A DNA stretch of 64,000 bases from Paenibacillus yonginensis (GTDB lineage Bacteria > Bacillota > Bacilli > Paenibacillales > Paenibacillaceae). This document shows, piece after piece, positions 19,232 to 29,280 of this stretch. The notes under the pieces are model-generated. The model made no database searches, had not been told where the DNA came from, and saw only the letters and a list, made by a program, of their open reading frames with translations. The position numbers and the translations under genes were made by a program. The DNA is taken from positions 2,857,501-2,921,500 of the forward strand of contig NZ_CP014167.1 in assembly GCF_001685395.1 (NCBI RefSeq), read 5' to 3'. Within the stretch, counting starts at the first letter, position 1. Each line of letters opens with the position of its first letter.

Positions 19232-19855
19232 TTATCCATTCAGTTTGATGGGTTCCTGCAGCACCTGCAGTTCCACCGGTCTTTGAAAGACTGGCTCAAA
19301 CGGCACCAGCAGCAAATCCAGTCCTGCAAGTTCGTCGGGCAGCGGCGGCTCGATCAGGAAAGTCATTGCTGCTTCGCCTGATGGGCTTTGGCCCCCGCTT
19401 CCTCTCCGCACGGTATATTCTGCTTCTCCGCCTGCAATATCCAGGTTCAAGTTCAAATTAAGACTGACATTATCATCCAGCTCCCCCTCATAGTTGACTT
19501 TCAGATGAAGTTCGCTCCAATTCGCATATTGCATCATATGGGTCATATGAAAGCGAAAGTTTCCGTTATCCGTTTGTTTCATAAGCGGAACGACTGTGCG
19601 CAGTTCACCGCTGAAATTCGAGTAGGTCCGCCGCTGGGGAGGGCGGTTCATCGCACGCACCAGCTCGTAAATTTTGATTTCGCTTAAATTCCATTTCTCC
19701 GCCCAAATCCGGACCTGCTCCTCAGAAGGCATAAAGCTTCCTTTCGGCGGCATACTTCTCCGCTGGTGGACAAGTGCCAAAATCTGTTCGTCGATTTCTC
19801 TGATTTCTTCATTATAGGGTTCCGATGAACCCATCAATAGACTCCAGCCTGACAA
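19232..19855 (-). CDS. Conserved-looking protein of unknown function
   Basis: I do not recognise this 207-residue protein. The start is TTG at 19853-19855, placed by GGGAGGTG seven bases upstream; an ATG 21 bp later is possible. The first 70 residues look alpha-helical and charged (EEIREIDEQILALVHQRR, somewhat like a chorismate-mutase first helix). The rest looks beta-rich, with alternating polar and hydrophobic residues (VSLNLNLNLDIAGGEAEYTV), so a beta-sandwich is likely. There is no signal peptide or membrane segment. It is convergent with the KGG gene and has no operon partner. Confidence 0.7.
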   Translation of the reverse strand: MSGWSLLMGSSEPYNEEIREIDEQILALVHQRRSMPPKGSFMPSEEQVRIWAEKWNLSEIKIYELVRAMNRPPQRRTYSNFSGELRTVVPLMKQTDNGNFRFHMTHMMQYANWSELHLKVNYEGELDDNVSLNLNLNLDIAGGEAEYTVRRGSGGQSPSGEAAMTFLIEPPLPDELAGLDLLLVPFEPVFQRPVELQVLQEPIKLNG

Positions 19856-20116
19856 ACGAGAACACCTCCCATACTTGTACTTATAGTAATATCACTCTCT
19901 CTAATTGGAATTCACCAGAAACTGGATAATCCCTTCTGCAACACCGATCTTCGTTTACCTTTCTTTTTATATATCTGTTTTTACATGCCCACAGCTCACT
20001 TTAGATGGTAGAAAAGCCAATAAGGTTGTGATAGACTGTATAAAAAGCTTTAGCGGTTTACATTTCTAAATTTCTATTCATTATCTCATATCTATATCCG
20101 GGGGGAGAAAGCCATC

Positions 20117-21802
20117 ATGGGAGCTAATAAAATGCGTTCAGACATGATCAAAAAAGGTTTCGACCGCGCACCGCACCGCAGCTTGCTGCGTGCTGCCGGC
20201 GTTAAAGAAGAGGATTTCGGCAAACCGTTTATCGCGGTCTGCAATTCCTATATCGACATCGTTCCAGGTCATGTGCATCTGCAGGAATTCGGCAAAATCG
20301 TTAAGGAAGCGATCCGCGAAGCGGGCGGCGTTCCTTTCGAATTTAATACGATCGGCGTTGACGACGGAATTGCCATGGGCCATATCGGCATGCGTTATTC
20401 CCTGCCGAGCCGCGAAATCATTGCCGACTCGCTGGAAACGGTTGTATCCGCACACTGGTTTGACGGCATGGTCTGCATTCCGAACTGCGACAAAATCACG
20501 CCGGGCATGCTGATGGGCGCCCTGCGCGTCAACATTCCGACAATCTTTGTCAGCGGCGGTCCAATGAAAGCCGGCGTAGACAGCAAAGGCAACCGCTTGT
20601 CCCTTACCTCCGTATTTGAAGGCGTCGGCGCCTATCAGGCCGGCAAGATTGACGACAAGGATCTGCTTGAGCTTGAGCAATACGGCTGTCCAACTTGCGG
20701 CTCCTGTTCGGGCATGTTCACGGCAAACTCCATGAACTGTCTGGCTGAAGCTTTGGGTCTGGCTCTTCCTGGCAATGGCACCATTCTCGCTGTCGCTGAA
20801 GAACGCCGCGATTTCGTTAGAAAATCCGCTAAACAACTGATGGAACTGGTTAAAATGGACCTTAAACCTCGTGATATTGTGACCAAAGAATCCATCGACA
20901 ACGCTTTTGCTTTGGATATGGCAATGGGCGGCTCCACCAATACCGTCCTGCACACTTTGGCGCTGGCACAGGAAGCCGGAATCGACTATCCGCTGGAGCG
21001 CATTAATGAAGTTGCCAACCGGGTCCCTCATATCAGCAAACTGGCTCCTGCCTCCAACTATTTCATTGAGGACGTGGACCGGGCCGGCGGCGTAAGCGCC
21101 GTAATCAACGAGCTGCTCAAGAAACCGGATGCCATTCACGGCGACTGCATGACCGTTACCGGCAAAACGCTGCGCGAGAATGTAGAAGGCGTCGAAATCC
21201 GTGATCATGAAGTCATTCATTCCATCGATAACCCTTATTCGGAAAAAGGCGGTTTGGCTATCCTTTATGGCAACCTCGCTCCTGAAGGTTCCGTTATCAA
21301 GGTCGGAGCCGTGGATCCGTCGGTTGGCGGTTATCACAAAGGACCTGCCATCTGCTTCGACTCCCAGGAGGAAGCGCTGGAAGGCATCGCGAACGGTAAA
21401 GTCAAAGAAGGCGACGTTGTCGTTATCCGCTATGAAGGTCCTAAAGGTGGACCAGGCATGCCAGAAATGCTGGCTCCTACGTCGCAAATTGTCGGCATGG
21501 GCCTGGGAGCCAAAGTCGGCCTGATTACAGACGGCCGGTTCTCCGGTGCATCGCGCGGCATCAGCATCGGTCACATCTCTCCGGAAGCGGCTGAAGGCGG
21601 ACCGATTGCTTTTGTAGAGAATGGAGACATCATTGAGCTTGACCTTAACAACCGCAAGATCGAGCTCCATATCAGCGAAGAAGAGTTTGCCAAACGCCGC
21701 GCCAACTGGAAAGGTTTTGAACCCAAAGTCAAAACCGGTTACTTGGCCCGCTATTCCAAGCTGGTTACCAATGCCAGCTCCGGCGGCGTTATGAAGATCT
21801 GA
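20117..21802 (+). CDS. ilvD: Dihydroxy-acid dehydratase
   Basis: IlvD dehydrates 2,3-dihydroxy acids to 2-keto acids, the common third step of valine, isoleucine and leucine synthesis. The 561 residues match the family. Iron-sulfur ligand cysteines are visible in the N-terminal [15 protein letters not shown], in [10 protein letters not shown], and in [19 protein letters not shown]. The C-terminal part has the [14 protein letters not shown] motif. A GGGGGAG site precedes the ATG. It stands alone rather than in an ilv-leu operon. The 260-bp upstream gap contains no T-box sequence that I can see. Confidence 0.97.
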   Translation: MGANKMRSDMIKKGFDRAPHRSLLRAAGVKEEDFGKPFIAVCNSYIDIVPGHVHLQEFGKIVKEAIREAGGVPFEFNTIGVDDGIAMGHIGMRYSLPSREIIADSLETVVSAHWFDGMVCIPNCDKITPGMLMGALRVNIPTIFVSGGPMKAGVDSKGNRLSLTSVFEGVGAYQAGKIDDKDLLELEQYGCPTCGSCSGMFTANSMNCLAEALGLALPGNGTILAVAEERRDFVRKSAKQLMELVKMDLKPRDIVTKESIDNAFALDMAMGGSTNTVLHTLALAQEAGIDYPLERINEVANRVPHISKLAPASNYFIEDVDRAGGVSAVINELLKKPDAIHGDCMTVTGKTLRENVEGVEIRDHEVIHSIDNPYSEKGGLAILYGNLAPEGSVIKVGAVDPSVGGYHKGPAICFDSQEEALEGIANGKVKEGDVVVIRYEGPKGGPGMPEMLAPTSQIVGMGLGAKVGLITDGRFSGASRGISIGHISPEAAEGGPIAFVENGDIIELDLNNRKIELHISEEEFAKRRANWKGFEPKVKTGYLARYSKLVTNASSGGVMKI

Positions 21803-21839
21803 TTCAAGCCAACATCCTACTTGCATGCCAGATATAAAG

Positions 21840-21866
21840 AAAGAGGACCCGTCCGGGTCCTCTTTT
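21840..21866 (+). terminator. Terminator of ilvD
   Basis: Arms AAGAGGACCC (21841-21850) and GGGTCCTCTT (21855-21864) enclose a GTCC loop and run into TTTTC, 38 bases after the stop. Confidence 0.88.
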
Positions 21867-21925
21867 CTTATAGATAAATAACAAATTCTACACTTTTCCA
21901 TGTACATAAATAAGTTCTTGTCACC

Positions 21926-23383
21926 TTAAACGGGAACGCCTGCATTCAGCTCTGCCGTTTCTTCACTGCTTTTGTCTTCCGTTTGCCGTTCCTTGCTGAG
22001 CTGCACAGAAGCAGCAGCCGGCTTTGAAGCGGGGACTGGTTCCTCCCCGGCAAAACGGCTAATCAAATTCTCCGTCGGAATAACCAAAATCTTCGGAACC
22101 ATCTGTTCCTGATGGGCTTTGATCCGTTCGCGGCCATTTGGATGAATAACGCTCATCAACAATTTCAAATAGAAGGTCGTCGAGGTGGCAAACAACCCTT
22201 TCGGCAGATCGGTAATGGTGAATCCAAACTGCTCCGGCCCGCGGTTTATCATCGTAATGCCGTACAAAGCTTTGACCTCCCGAAGCTCAGGGTGTTTCTG
22301 AATATATCTGGCCAGATCAGGCAGCGCCTTCTCGGTGGTCCGTACCAGCTGAATGGCCAAATGAACAGCAGACTTGGCCTTGGAACCAAGCTGGAACAGC
22401 TTTTTGTTGTCAAAATGAAGCTCCAGCACCGGATCACCTTTGGCCAGCGTGCCTCCGCCTTCCAGTTCGATCGGGGCGCCCGAATATTTAATTTTGCGGA
22501 AATGAAACATTGGGTCTTCATTATCCGTTGTTTGTAAGTGAAACATCACATGGAACAGCTTCTCCCACAGAAGCCACAGACTGACTATAAAACGTTTATA
22601 CCATGGCAGCACCGGATTGCCTCCTTTTCCCACGCCAAGCTTTTTGCTTGCTTCGCTCAAAGAATCATTTTTGGCCTGAGCGGTATGCTGAATCATATCC
22701 TGAATGGTAATACTGCGGATGCCGCGGCGCTGCGCCTCATCCAGCACCCGTTCCAGCGCCGTGAGCATTTCCTGAGGCGCAGTGGGGTTCGCGCCAAAGG
22801 TGCCTCCGCAATCGTGAAGCAAAAAAACTTCGCCGCCGCGAAGCTTCTTCAGCATCTTTTCTGTCAGCCGATCTGCTCCTACATTGACACGCCAATCCCG
22901 GAAAATAGCCGACCACAGCACTAACTGATAATCATTGCGCTGCTTCGTGTAGTCAAACAGGTTGACAATTCCCCATGGCGGTCTGTAATAATGGGCATCC
23001 TGTCCGGTTGCCTCTTTAATGACCTTGGCGGTCATGGCGATGTGTTTGGTCACTGTCTTGGGCCGCATAAGCCAATTGGTCTTATGCTTGTAATTATGGA
23101 TGCCCAGCAAATGGCCTTCCTCGTGAACCCTTTGAATCAGCTCAGGGTGTTTCTCGGCGCTCGAACCCACCACAAAAAAGGTGGCTTTGGCGTCATATCG
23201 TTTTAGCAGTTCAAGCAGCTGAGGTGTGTACACCGGATCCGGTCCATCATCAAACGTCAAAGCAATTTCGTTCTCCGCGATGCCCTTTTTGAACACCCGG
23301 AATCCGAATAAACGGCTGATTAGTCCTGGAATAAAGGCGTATAGCGAGAAAATGTAAAATAAACCCAGCAGCAAAGTCTCCAT
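21926..23383 (-). CDS. Membrane-anchored polysaccharide deacetylase with C-terminal YkoP-like domain
   Basis: This 485-residue protein is probably extracytoplasmic and acts on a cell-wall or other N-acetylated glycan. It starts with a hydrophobic anchor (about residues 3-22). The NodB deacetylase domain (about 35-240) contains the catalytic/metal Asp pair in LTFDDGPDP, the metal histidines in GIHNYKHK, the RPPWG motif and a late LLHDCGG. After a short hydrophobic stretch (about 270-290) comes a second domain of about 150 residues resembling YkoP-type domains. The tail is Ala/Glu-rich and low complexity. The second domain's role is unknown and its assignment is tentative. Confidence 0.85.
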   Translation of the reverse strand: METLLLGLFYIFSLYAFIPGLISRLFGFRVFKKGIAENEIALTFDDGPDPVYTPQLLELLKRYDAKATFFVVGSSAEKHPELIQRVHEEGHLLGIHNYKHKTNWLMRPKTVTKHIAMTAKVIKEATGQDAHYYRPPWGIVNLFDYTKQRNDYQLVLWSAIFRDWRVNVGADRLTEKMLKKLRGGEVFLLHDCGGTFGANPTAPQEMLTALERVLDEAQRRGIRSITIQDMIQHTAQAKNDSLSEASKKLGVGKGGNPVLPWYKRFIVSLWLLWEKLFHVMFHLQTTDNEDPMFHFRKIKYSGAPIELEGGGTLAKGDPVLELHFDNKKLFQLGSKAKSAVHLAIQLVRTTEKALPDLARYIQKHPELREVKALYGITMINRGPEQFGFTITDLPKGLFATSTTFYLKLLMSVIHPNGRERIKAHQEQMVPKILVIPTENLISRFAGEEPVPASKPAAASVQLSKERQTEDKSSEETAELNAGVPV

Positions 23384-23509
23384 GTGAATTCCCCATTTCT
23401 CTCTATTTCAATTGACTTTTGCTTGCCCAAATCATAAATCTGTTTGAACATCTTCTCTATCTTATCATAAAAACTCCGATTTTAGGCCTCTTTTTTCAGT
23501 CCCCTTCCT

Positions 23510-25417
23510 TCATCTTCTGTCAACAGCCGCAAGTGTATTCATAACCTCCCCAAACAATTCCGTAGCGAGATGGGTCGATCCTGGTTTCCGGCTCTGCACC
23601 AGCACAGCAGCCGCATACTTGGGCGAATCGTAAGGGCCAAAGCCGATGAACCATTGGTCATTGAGCGCTTTCCCGTTTCTGACGACCTGAGCGGTTCCCG
23701 ATTTCCCTGCAAGCTTCCAATCCGCATGGTCCAGCTTGCGTCCGGTACCATCCGTAACCACGCTTCGCATCCATTTCAGAAGGGTCCGTGCAGTCCGCGG
23801 GGAAATTTGGCCTGAGGCGGACGGCGATTGATGCGGTTCAAAGCGTACCATATCCGTTCCGCTCGCATAGCTGATCGCGCTGACCAGACGAGGCGCCTGA
23901 ACAGCTCCGCCATGCAGCAGCGTCACGATCAGATTGGCCGCCTGCAACGGACTGAGCCGAACGCTTCTCTGGCCGATAGCGGTCTGGGCGCGTACCCCGC
24001 CATCCTCCGGATGAGGTTCGCTGCCAAACACGGTTCCTGCTTCTTCCTGGTCCATTTGGCGCAGCGGCTGGCCATCTATAAACGTTTGTTCCTCCCAACC
24101 GATCGTTCTGCCGATTCCGAGCGCATCAGCCGTCCGCTGAAGCATAAAGGGGCTTAATCGTTCCCCAAGAGTTCCAAACACGACATTGCAGGATTCGGCA
24201 AAACCTCTGGCTAACGTAATATCTCCGTGTCCGGATTTTTTGGAGCAGGACAAACCATATTTTCCATAGCTGCCCTGACACAAAAAATGCTCCTCCGGCC
24301 GCGAAAGCCCTGCTTCAAGCGCTGCCGCTGCCGTCACCGTTTTGAAAATCGAACCCGGCACAGCCTCCTTCACCGCCCTGTTGCTCCAGCTTGTTGTTTG
24401 CTGCGGGTCCACCTGATTCGGATTATAAAAAGGCAAAGAAATCATCGCTTTCACATCGCCGCTTGCCGCATCAAGCACAACGACCGCTCCTTCTTTTACC
24501 CCTTTTTGGACTGCAAGACGCTCCAGCTGATTCTGAAGGTTTAGATCAATCGTCGTCCGGATGGTAAGCGGATAATACGGATTGTCCGCTCCATGGACCC
24601 GCAGCGCCTTTCGGGACAGCGGATGACGCCCTCCATCCATCAGATAAGTGATGTCTGTCGGCCCCTCTCCCCGCAGCAGCCGGTCAAAGCTCTTCTCCAG
24701 TCCCGCGGCCCCTAATTTGGCCGAGATCGGCAGCTCTGCCCCCCTAGTGGTTTTGATTTTATTTCCTTGATTCATGCGATTCATAGCCGTGACAACCTCA
24801 GGCTGCTGAGCTACAAAACCCAGCCACTGCTTGCCGGAAGCCTGATCGGCATACCGCTGCAGAACCGGTAGCGCTTTGACCCAGGCTATGTCCAGCTTCT
24901 CCAGCTCGGCGGCTTGCTCAGCAGTAAGGCTGAACGGGATATTTGAACTCCCGTTCCTCCGGCTCCCGCTCTTCTTCGTCCAGTAAGCCGGCTGCTGCAG
25001 GCGGCTCCGGACGGTCTCCAGCTTCTCAGGAGTTGTATCCAGCAGCTTAGCCAGCATAAGAAGCTTCTGCTCCTGAGAAGTTGCCTCGTCTTCTGCCGGC
25101 TTTCCAGCCTTCAAGAAAGTCTCTCTAGACCCTCGGTCCATGCTTGCACGTACCGGAAAGAGAACCGGCGCCAGCACCACTTCATTCGTAAGGGGTTGTC
25201 CGGAGGCATCCACGAATCGACCGCGGCCCGGGTCCAGCTCCATCCGGGTTCCGCGCTGCAGGACGGCCATTTCGGATGTATCCCGGCCATGAGCCGTAGC
25301 TGCTTTCGGTACGCCGTCCAAGAGCTGCAGCCAGGCCAAACGAATCAGAATCAGGAGAATGGCGGCTGTTACACCCAGAAGTGCGGCAAATATTCGTTTC
25401 TTCATCTTCAGATTCAT
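23510..25417 (-). CDS. Class B penicillin-binding protein (transpeptidase)
   Basis: This is a single-pass membrane D,D-transpeptidase that cross-links peptidoglycan. It has an N-terminal membrane segment (about residues 7-28), a PBP dimerisation-type domain, and a transpeptidase domain from about residue 300. The three active-site motifs are visible: SIFK (Ser about 356), SCN, and KSGTAQ. The size (635 aa) and lack of PASTA repeats resemble small class B PBPs such as PbpA/PbpI. I start at ATG 25415-25417, spaced seven bases from AGGAGGTG; a GTG just before it is the alternative. Confidence 0.9.
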   Translation of the reverse strand: MNLKMKKRIFAALLGVTAAILLILIRLAWLQLLDGVPKAATAHGRDTSEMAVLQRGTRMELDPGRGRFVDASGQPLTNEVVLAPVLFPVRASMDRGSRETFLKAGKPAEDEATSQEQKLLMLAKLLDTTPEKLETVRSRLQQPAYWTKKSGSRRNGSSNIPFSLTAEQAAELEKLDIAWVKALPVLQRYADQASGKQWLGFVAQQPEVVTAMNRMNQGNKIKTTRGAELPISAKLGAAGLEKSFDRLLRGEGPTDITYLMDGGRHPLSRKALRVHGADNPYYPLTIRTTIDLNLQNQLERLAVQKGVKEGAVVVLDAASGDVKAMISLPFYNPNQVDPQQTTSWSNRAVKEAVPGSIFKTVTAAAALEAGLSRPEEHFLCQGSYGKYGLSCSKKSGHGDITLARGFAESCNVVFGTLGERLSPFMLQRTADALGIGRTIGWEEQTFIDGQPLRQMDQEEAGTVFGSEPHPEDGGVRAQTAIGQRSVRLSPLQAANLIVTLLHGGAVQAPRLVSAISYASGTDMVRFEPHQSPSASGQISPRTARTLLKWMRSVVTDGTGRKLDHADWKLAGKSGTAQVVRNGKALNDQWFIGFGPYDSPKYAAAVLVQSRKPGSTHLATELFGEVMNTLAAVDRR

Positions 25418-25495
25418 CACGAAACACCTCCTTTAGGGAAAGTATTTCCTGAATGCCCTAATCTCACACCCTGCCGGTTCGCGCTCGAAAGAAAT

Positions 25496-25541
25496 AAAAA
25501 AAAGCTGTCCCTAAACGCATGAAGCACATTAGGGACAGCCA
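25496..25541 (-). terminator. Terminator of the chemoreceptor gene
   Basis: Arms AGCTGTCCCTAA (25504-25515) and TTAGGGACAGC (25530-25540) are followed on the minus strand by eight T. It lies about 30 bases after the stop at 25574. Confidence 0.9.
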
Positions 25542-25573
25542 TTCATTTATAAGTTTTGCTGCTTCCGGCTAAA

Positions 25574-27736
25574 TTAAACCTTAAACCGGGAAAGCGATTC
25601 TTTCAGCTTGTCCGATACCTGCTCCAGTTGGCCGGAAAGCTGGACGAGCTGATCGCCAACCATCTGCTGTTCACTGGACAAGGAGGCGACCTCTTCGGAG
25701 GTTGCCGAAGATTCCTCGGCCACTGCGCTGACATTTGTCATCGCCTCGGACAAGATATGCTGAGACTGGCTCAATCCTTCTATGGATTTAGTTACGCCAT
25801 CCAGCTTCGTCACGAAATCCTCCATCTGCTCCTGCACCGAAACAAAAATTTCTCTCGTTTCGTTCACGGACACAATTTGCTGCTCAAACATCGGGTTGAC
25901 TTCCTCCAGCGCTTTAATCGTTTCGTTCATTTCCTGCTGGATTTCATCGGTAATTTGTCCAACCATCGTAATCGATTGTCGGGATTGCTCGGCGAGCTGA
26001 CGAATTTCATCCGCTACGACCATGAAACCACGTCCGGCAGCCCCTGCCCGAGCTGCTTCAATCGTTGCGTTCAAGGACAAAATATTGGTTTGCTGCGTAA
26101 TATTCTGCATGACTTCCAGCACCTTGCGGACCGAAGCCGTGCTTGCATGCAGGGAATTAACGCGCTCGCCCAAGGCCCGGGTCATCTCGCCGGTCGCATT
26201 GGTTTTTTCCGTTAAGCCCTGGAGATATTTCGTTCCCAGCTCACTGGCGCTTTCTACCTCACGGGCCGATTCCTGCATGTCCCGGTTGGAAGCAATCACC
26301 ACCGAGACCTGATTGCCAATATTCTCCGTAAGGTCGCTGCCGCGTTCCGCTTCCACAGCCAGGCTGCTTGCTCCCTTGGCGATCTCTTCGGTTGCCACCG
26401 CAATTTCACGTGCGGAAATGGCCGTTTTCCTGGAAGCCTCGGCAAGTTCGGAAGCGGTGCCGAGCACCTCAACCGCTGAGGAGTTGGCATGTGTAACGAG
26501 GGTTGTGATCTGCTCCATCATCTGGTTAAAGCTGGCGGACAGCTGACCGATTTCATCGCGTCCCGTATGCTTCATCCGGACATTTAACTCACCGTTCGCG
26601 CCTTGCTGCATCAAACGGTTCATGACCGAAAGCGGGCGTCCAATCATACGGACCATCCAAACCCCGATCAGAATAGCAATCAAAGCTACCACAACCGCAG
26701 CAATAAAGGTTGTGACCAAGATGCTCTTGGCATCGGCAACCAGGTTCTTGATCGGCACAATTCCCGCCAGCTTCCAGCCGGAGGCGCTAACTGTATTAAA
26801 TACAGCCAGAACATCATGACCGTCTGCATCCTTGGTTGTCATACTGTCCGTCGCTTTTGTGCTTTTGGTCACTGCTTCAAGAGCTGTCGCTTTCTCGGTG
26901 GACTGGCCCTGGTTGGTTGCGACGATCTGACCTTTGCCGTCTACGAGCTCCAATCTGGAGCCCTCTCCAAGCGAAACCTTTGCCAGTTCATCATTTAAGG
27001 TCGCCAAATCGATATCCAGCGCAATGATAAAGCGTGAAGAGCCGGTTAACGTTTTGAGTGACTGCACATAACGGAAGACATTGTTCGTGCCGTCCGGAAC
27101 CGCCTGCCAGGTCGAAGACGACCCCCCGGCTAAGCTGTCAAACCAAGCTTGGCTTTTGATATTCGATGTCAGGGCCACGTCTGCATTCCCTGCCGTGATA
27201 GGCGTAAAGCTTTCATCTACCGGGAATAAATACAAAGCTCGGGCGCCGCTCAGCGAGTAGGTAAAGGTACTCATTCTCGAACCGATTTCTTTAATCAGCG
27301 TGAACTGGTCATAGTTCGAAAGCTCTTTGGCTCCCAGTCCAGTCAAATCATCCTGCAGCTGTTTGTCGAAGAACACCTGCTGAATCCCTTCCTGATATTG
27401 CTTAAAGATGATGTCGAGTTTCTCGGAGGTTTGGATTACGGTCTGATGATTGGCCGTCTTTGCATTTTTCTGCACAATCGTCTTGGCTGTCTGATAAGAC
27501 AACATGCCCAGAGAGAGGACAAAAATCATGATCGCTACAAAGAAGATGAGAAACAGACGTACGCCAACAGATTTGGAAGGGTCCAGATGACTTATTTTTA
27601 AACCTTTAGAGTATGTAACCGATTTCTTAATCACGTTCTGAAAAACTGGTTTGGATTGCTTCTGAGTTTCTTGCTGCTTGGTTTCCCCTCCTTTATCCTT
27701 TTCCTTTCGTTGCAACTTTGGAAATTTGGCCATCAT
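25574..27736 (-). CDS. Methyl-accepting chemotaxis protein
   Basis: This transmembrane chemoreceptor signals to CheA. After a charged cytoplasmic N-terminus of about 55 residues there is a first membrane helix ([18 protein letters not shown], about 62-80). An extracellular Cache-like sensor follows (about 85-320), then a second helix (about 330-355), a HAMP domain (about 356-410) and a long signalling domain. The signalling hairpin tip reads [23 protein letters not shown]. The unusually long basic N-terminal leader ([11 protein letters not shown]...) is uncommon for this family. The start is chosen at ATG 27734-27736; GTG 27742 is possible. The ligand is unknown. Confidence 0.92.
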   Translation of the reverse strand: MMAKFPKLQRKEKDKGGETKQQETQKQSKPVFQNVIKKSVTYSKGLKISHLDPSKSVGVRLFLIFFVAIMIFVLSLGMLSYQTAKTIVQKNAKTANHQTVIQTSEKLDIIFKQYQEGIQQVFFDKQLQDDLTGLGAKELSNYDQFTLIKEIGSRMSTFTYSLSGARALYLFPVDESFTPITAGNADVALTSNIKSQAWFDSLAGGSSSTWQAVPDGTNNVFRYVQSLKTLTGSSRFIIALDIDLATLNDELAKVSLGEGSRLELVDGKGQIVATNQGQSTEKATALEAVTKSTKATDSMTTKDADGHDVLAVFNTVSASGWKLAGIVPIKNLVADAKSILVTTFIAAVVVALIAILIGVWMVRMIGRPLSVMNRLMQQGANGELNVRMKHTGRDEIGQLSASFNQMMEQITTLVTHANSSAVEVLGTASELAEASRKTAISAREIAVATEEIAKGASSLAVEAERGSDLTENIGNQVSVVIASNRDMQESAREVESASELGTKYLQGLTEKTNATGEMTRALGERVNSLHASTASVRKVLEVMQNITQQTNILSLNATIEAARAGAAGRGFMVVADEIRQLAEQSRQSITMVGQITDEIQQEMNETIKALEEVNPMFEQQIVSVNETREIFVSVQEQMEDFVTKLDGVTKSIEGLSQSQHILSEAMTNVSAVAEESSATSEEVASLSSEQQMVGDQLVQLSGQLEQVSDKLKESLSRFKV

Positions 27737-27852
27737 GTTCACCCGTTCCTTCTGAATATTTTCGTTCTAATTAGTATTTCGGCATCAAGACCAATTTCTT
27801 AAGAGTTTTGTAAAATATCGTTCATTTTCTTCTAATTTTTTTGTAAAATACG

Positions 27853-27885
27853 ACAAAAAACCCTCTGTCTCCTCGACAAAGGGTT
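27853..27885 (-). terminator. Terminator of trhP2
   Basis: On the minus strand AACCCTTTGTC pairs with GACAGAGGGTT (one mismatch) around a short loop, followed by TTTTG. It is 20 bases after the stop at 27905. Confidence 0.85.
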
Positions 27886-27904
27886 GCAATTTGGGACATT
27901 TTAT

Positions 27905-29254
27905 CTATTTCTTTTTTCTCATCATGTCGAAATATTGAACGGGTTGGTCCACTTTAAATTTGACCAGCTGCAGCGGATGGCGGGCCGCGTCGATTTCATT
28001 GCCGCTTTCATCCCACAGCGTTCCTACGGTCTGCTTAAAGAAGGTATCTCCCGGTCCAAAAAATTCAACCTCCTGGCCCGGCTTGAAGTGATTGCGCTGC
28101 TGGATAGTGGCTATACCAGTCGCCGCATCATAATCCATGACCAGTCCGGCAAAGTCATAAGGCGCAGCTTTTTCCTCTGGTTCGTAAATGTGATCTTCGT
28201 GATCCGGCGTATCATAAAAGAATCCCGTATTCAGCGGACGATTGGCCGCTTTATTGATTTCCTCCACCCATTCCGGTTTCAGCACATAATTCTCCGGATC
28301 GGCCATATAAGCGTCAATTGCTCTACGATAAGCATTTACTACCGTGGCTACGTAATGAATAGACTTCATCCGGCCTTCGATTTTAAAGCTGTCCACGCCA
28401 ACATCGATCAAATCCGGAATATTCCCGATCATGCACAAATCCTTGGATCCCATGGTGAACGCATTGTCTTCTTCCGCAAACAGCGGAATCTGGGTCGTTC
28501 CCAGCTTAAACTGCTGCAGAACGCGGTCCTCGGCGGCCTCTTCCTCGGAAATCCACGTCTGCTCGCGGGCATCCTCAAACAGGTCGTATTTCCAGCGGCA
28601 GGACTGGCAGCAGCCCCCACGGTTGGAGTCGCGGTCCGTAAAATGGTTGGACAATACGCAGCGCCCGGAGTAGGAGGAACACATCGCCCCGTGAATGAAA
28701 GCTTCAATTTCAATATCGACGTGTTTCTTGATTTCGGCGATTTCCTCCAGGCTCGCTTCACGTCCCAATACAACACGCGGCAAACCTTCTTCTTTCCAGT
28801 ATTGGACGGCCTGCCAATTAATCGTAGACTGCTGGGTGCTCAAATGAACCTCCAGACCGGGAACCAAGCGTCTCGCCGTATCGACGATAATCGGATCAGC
28901 TACAATAATGGCGGAGATGCCGACCTCGTACAAATTGCGCAAATAGGCTTCAATACCTTCAAGGTCTTCATTATGAGCGTAAATGTTGGTAGCCACAAAC
29001 ACTTTAGCGCCGTACTTCTTAGCAAACTCCACGCCTTCGCGCATTTCTTCGAAGCTGAAGTTGTCCGCGTTGGAGCGCAGACCGTAATGCTGGCCTCCGA
29101 TGTATACCGCATCCGCTCCGTAATGGATCGCGAATTTCAGCTTCTCCAGGTTACCGGCCGGGGCCAGCAGCTCCGGTTTGTCGAGCCGGTATCTTTTTCC
29201 TTTAAATTTGGGCTTGTGCTGCTCTTTGGGTTTCTGCTGTTCGATAGTTGACAT
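27905..29254 (-). CDS. trhP2: U32-family protein TrhP2-like (tRNA uridine hydroxylation)
   Basis: This is a U32 'peptidase' family protein of 449 residues. In B. subtilis the pair YrrN/YrrO (TrhP1/TrhP2) is needed for prephenate-dependent 5-hydroxyuridine formation at tRNA position 34. The U32 signature with cysteines is visible in GRCVLSNHFTDRDSNRGGCCQSCRW. The N-terminus has LLAPAGNLEKLKFAIHYGADAVYIGG, and a C-terminal U32-associated domain follows from about residue 370. It is 26 bp downstream of its paralogue trhP1, as in B. subtilis. The symbol rests on that synteny and family match. Confidence 0.9.
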   Translation of the reverse strand: MSTIEQQKPKEQHKPKFKGKRYRLDKPELLAPAGNLEKLKFAIHYGADAVYIGGQHYGLRSNADNFSFEEMREGVEFAKKYGAKVFVATNIYAHNEDLEGIEAYLRNLYEVGISAIIVADPIIVDTARRLVPGLEVHLSTQQSTINWQAVQYWKEEGLPRVVLGREASLEEIAEIKKHVDIEIEAFIHGAMCSSYSGRCVLSNHFTDRDSNRGGCCQSCRWKYDLFEDAREQTWISEEEAAEDRVLQQFKLGTTQIPLFAEEDNAFTMGSKDLCMIGNIPDLIDVGVDSFKIEGRMKSIHYVATVVNAYRRAIDAYMADPENYVLKPEWVEEINKAANRPLNTGFFYDTPDHEDHIYEPEEKAAPYDFAGLVMDYDAATGIATIQQRNHFKPGQEVEFFGPGDTFFKQTVGTLWDESGNEIDAARHPLQLVKFKVDQPVQYFDMMRKKK

Positions 29255-29280
29255 AAAGATTCACCTCTCTCTTGATGTAT

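Noticed and set aside
19856..20116. T-box or other riboswitch before ilvD
   Set aside because: No T-box core, terminator hairpin or T-run was found in this gap.
20138..21907. 589-codon open frame on the minus strand
   Set aside because: It is antisense to ilvD, with no plausible start site or domains.
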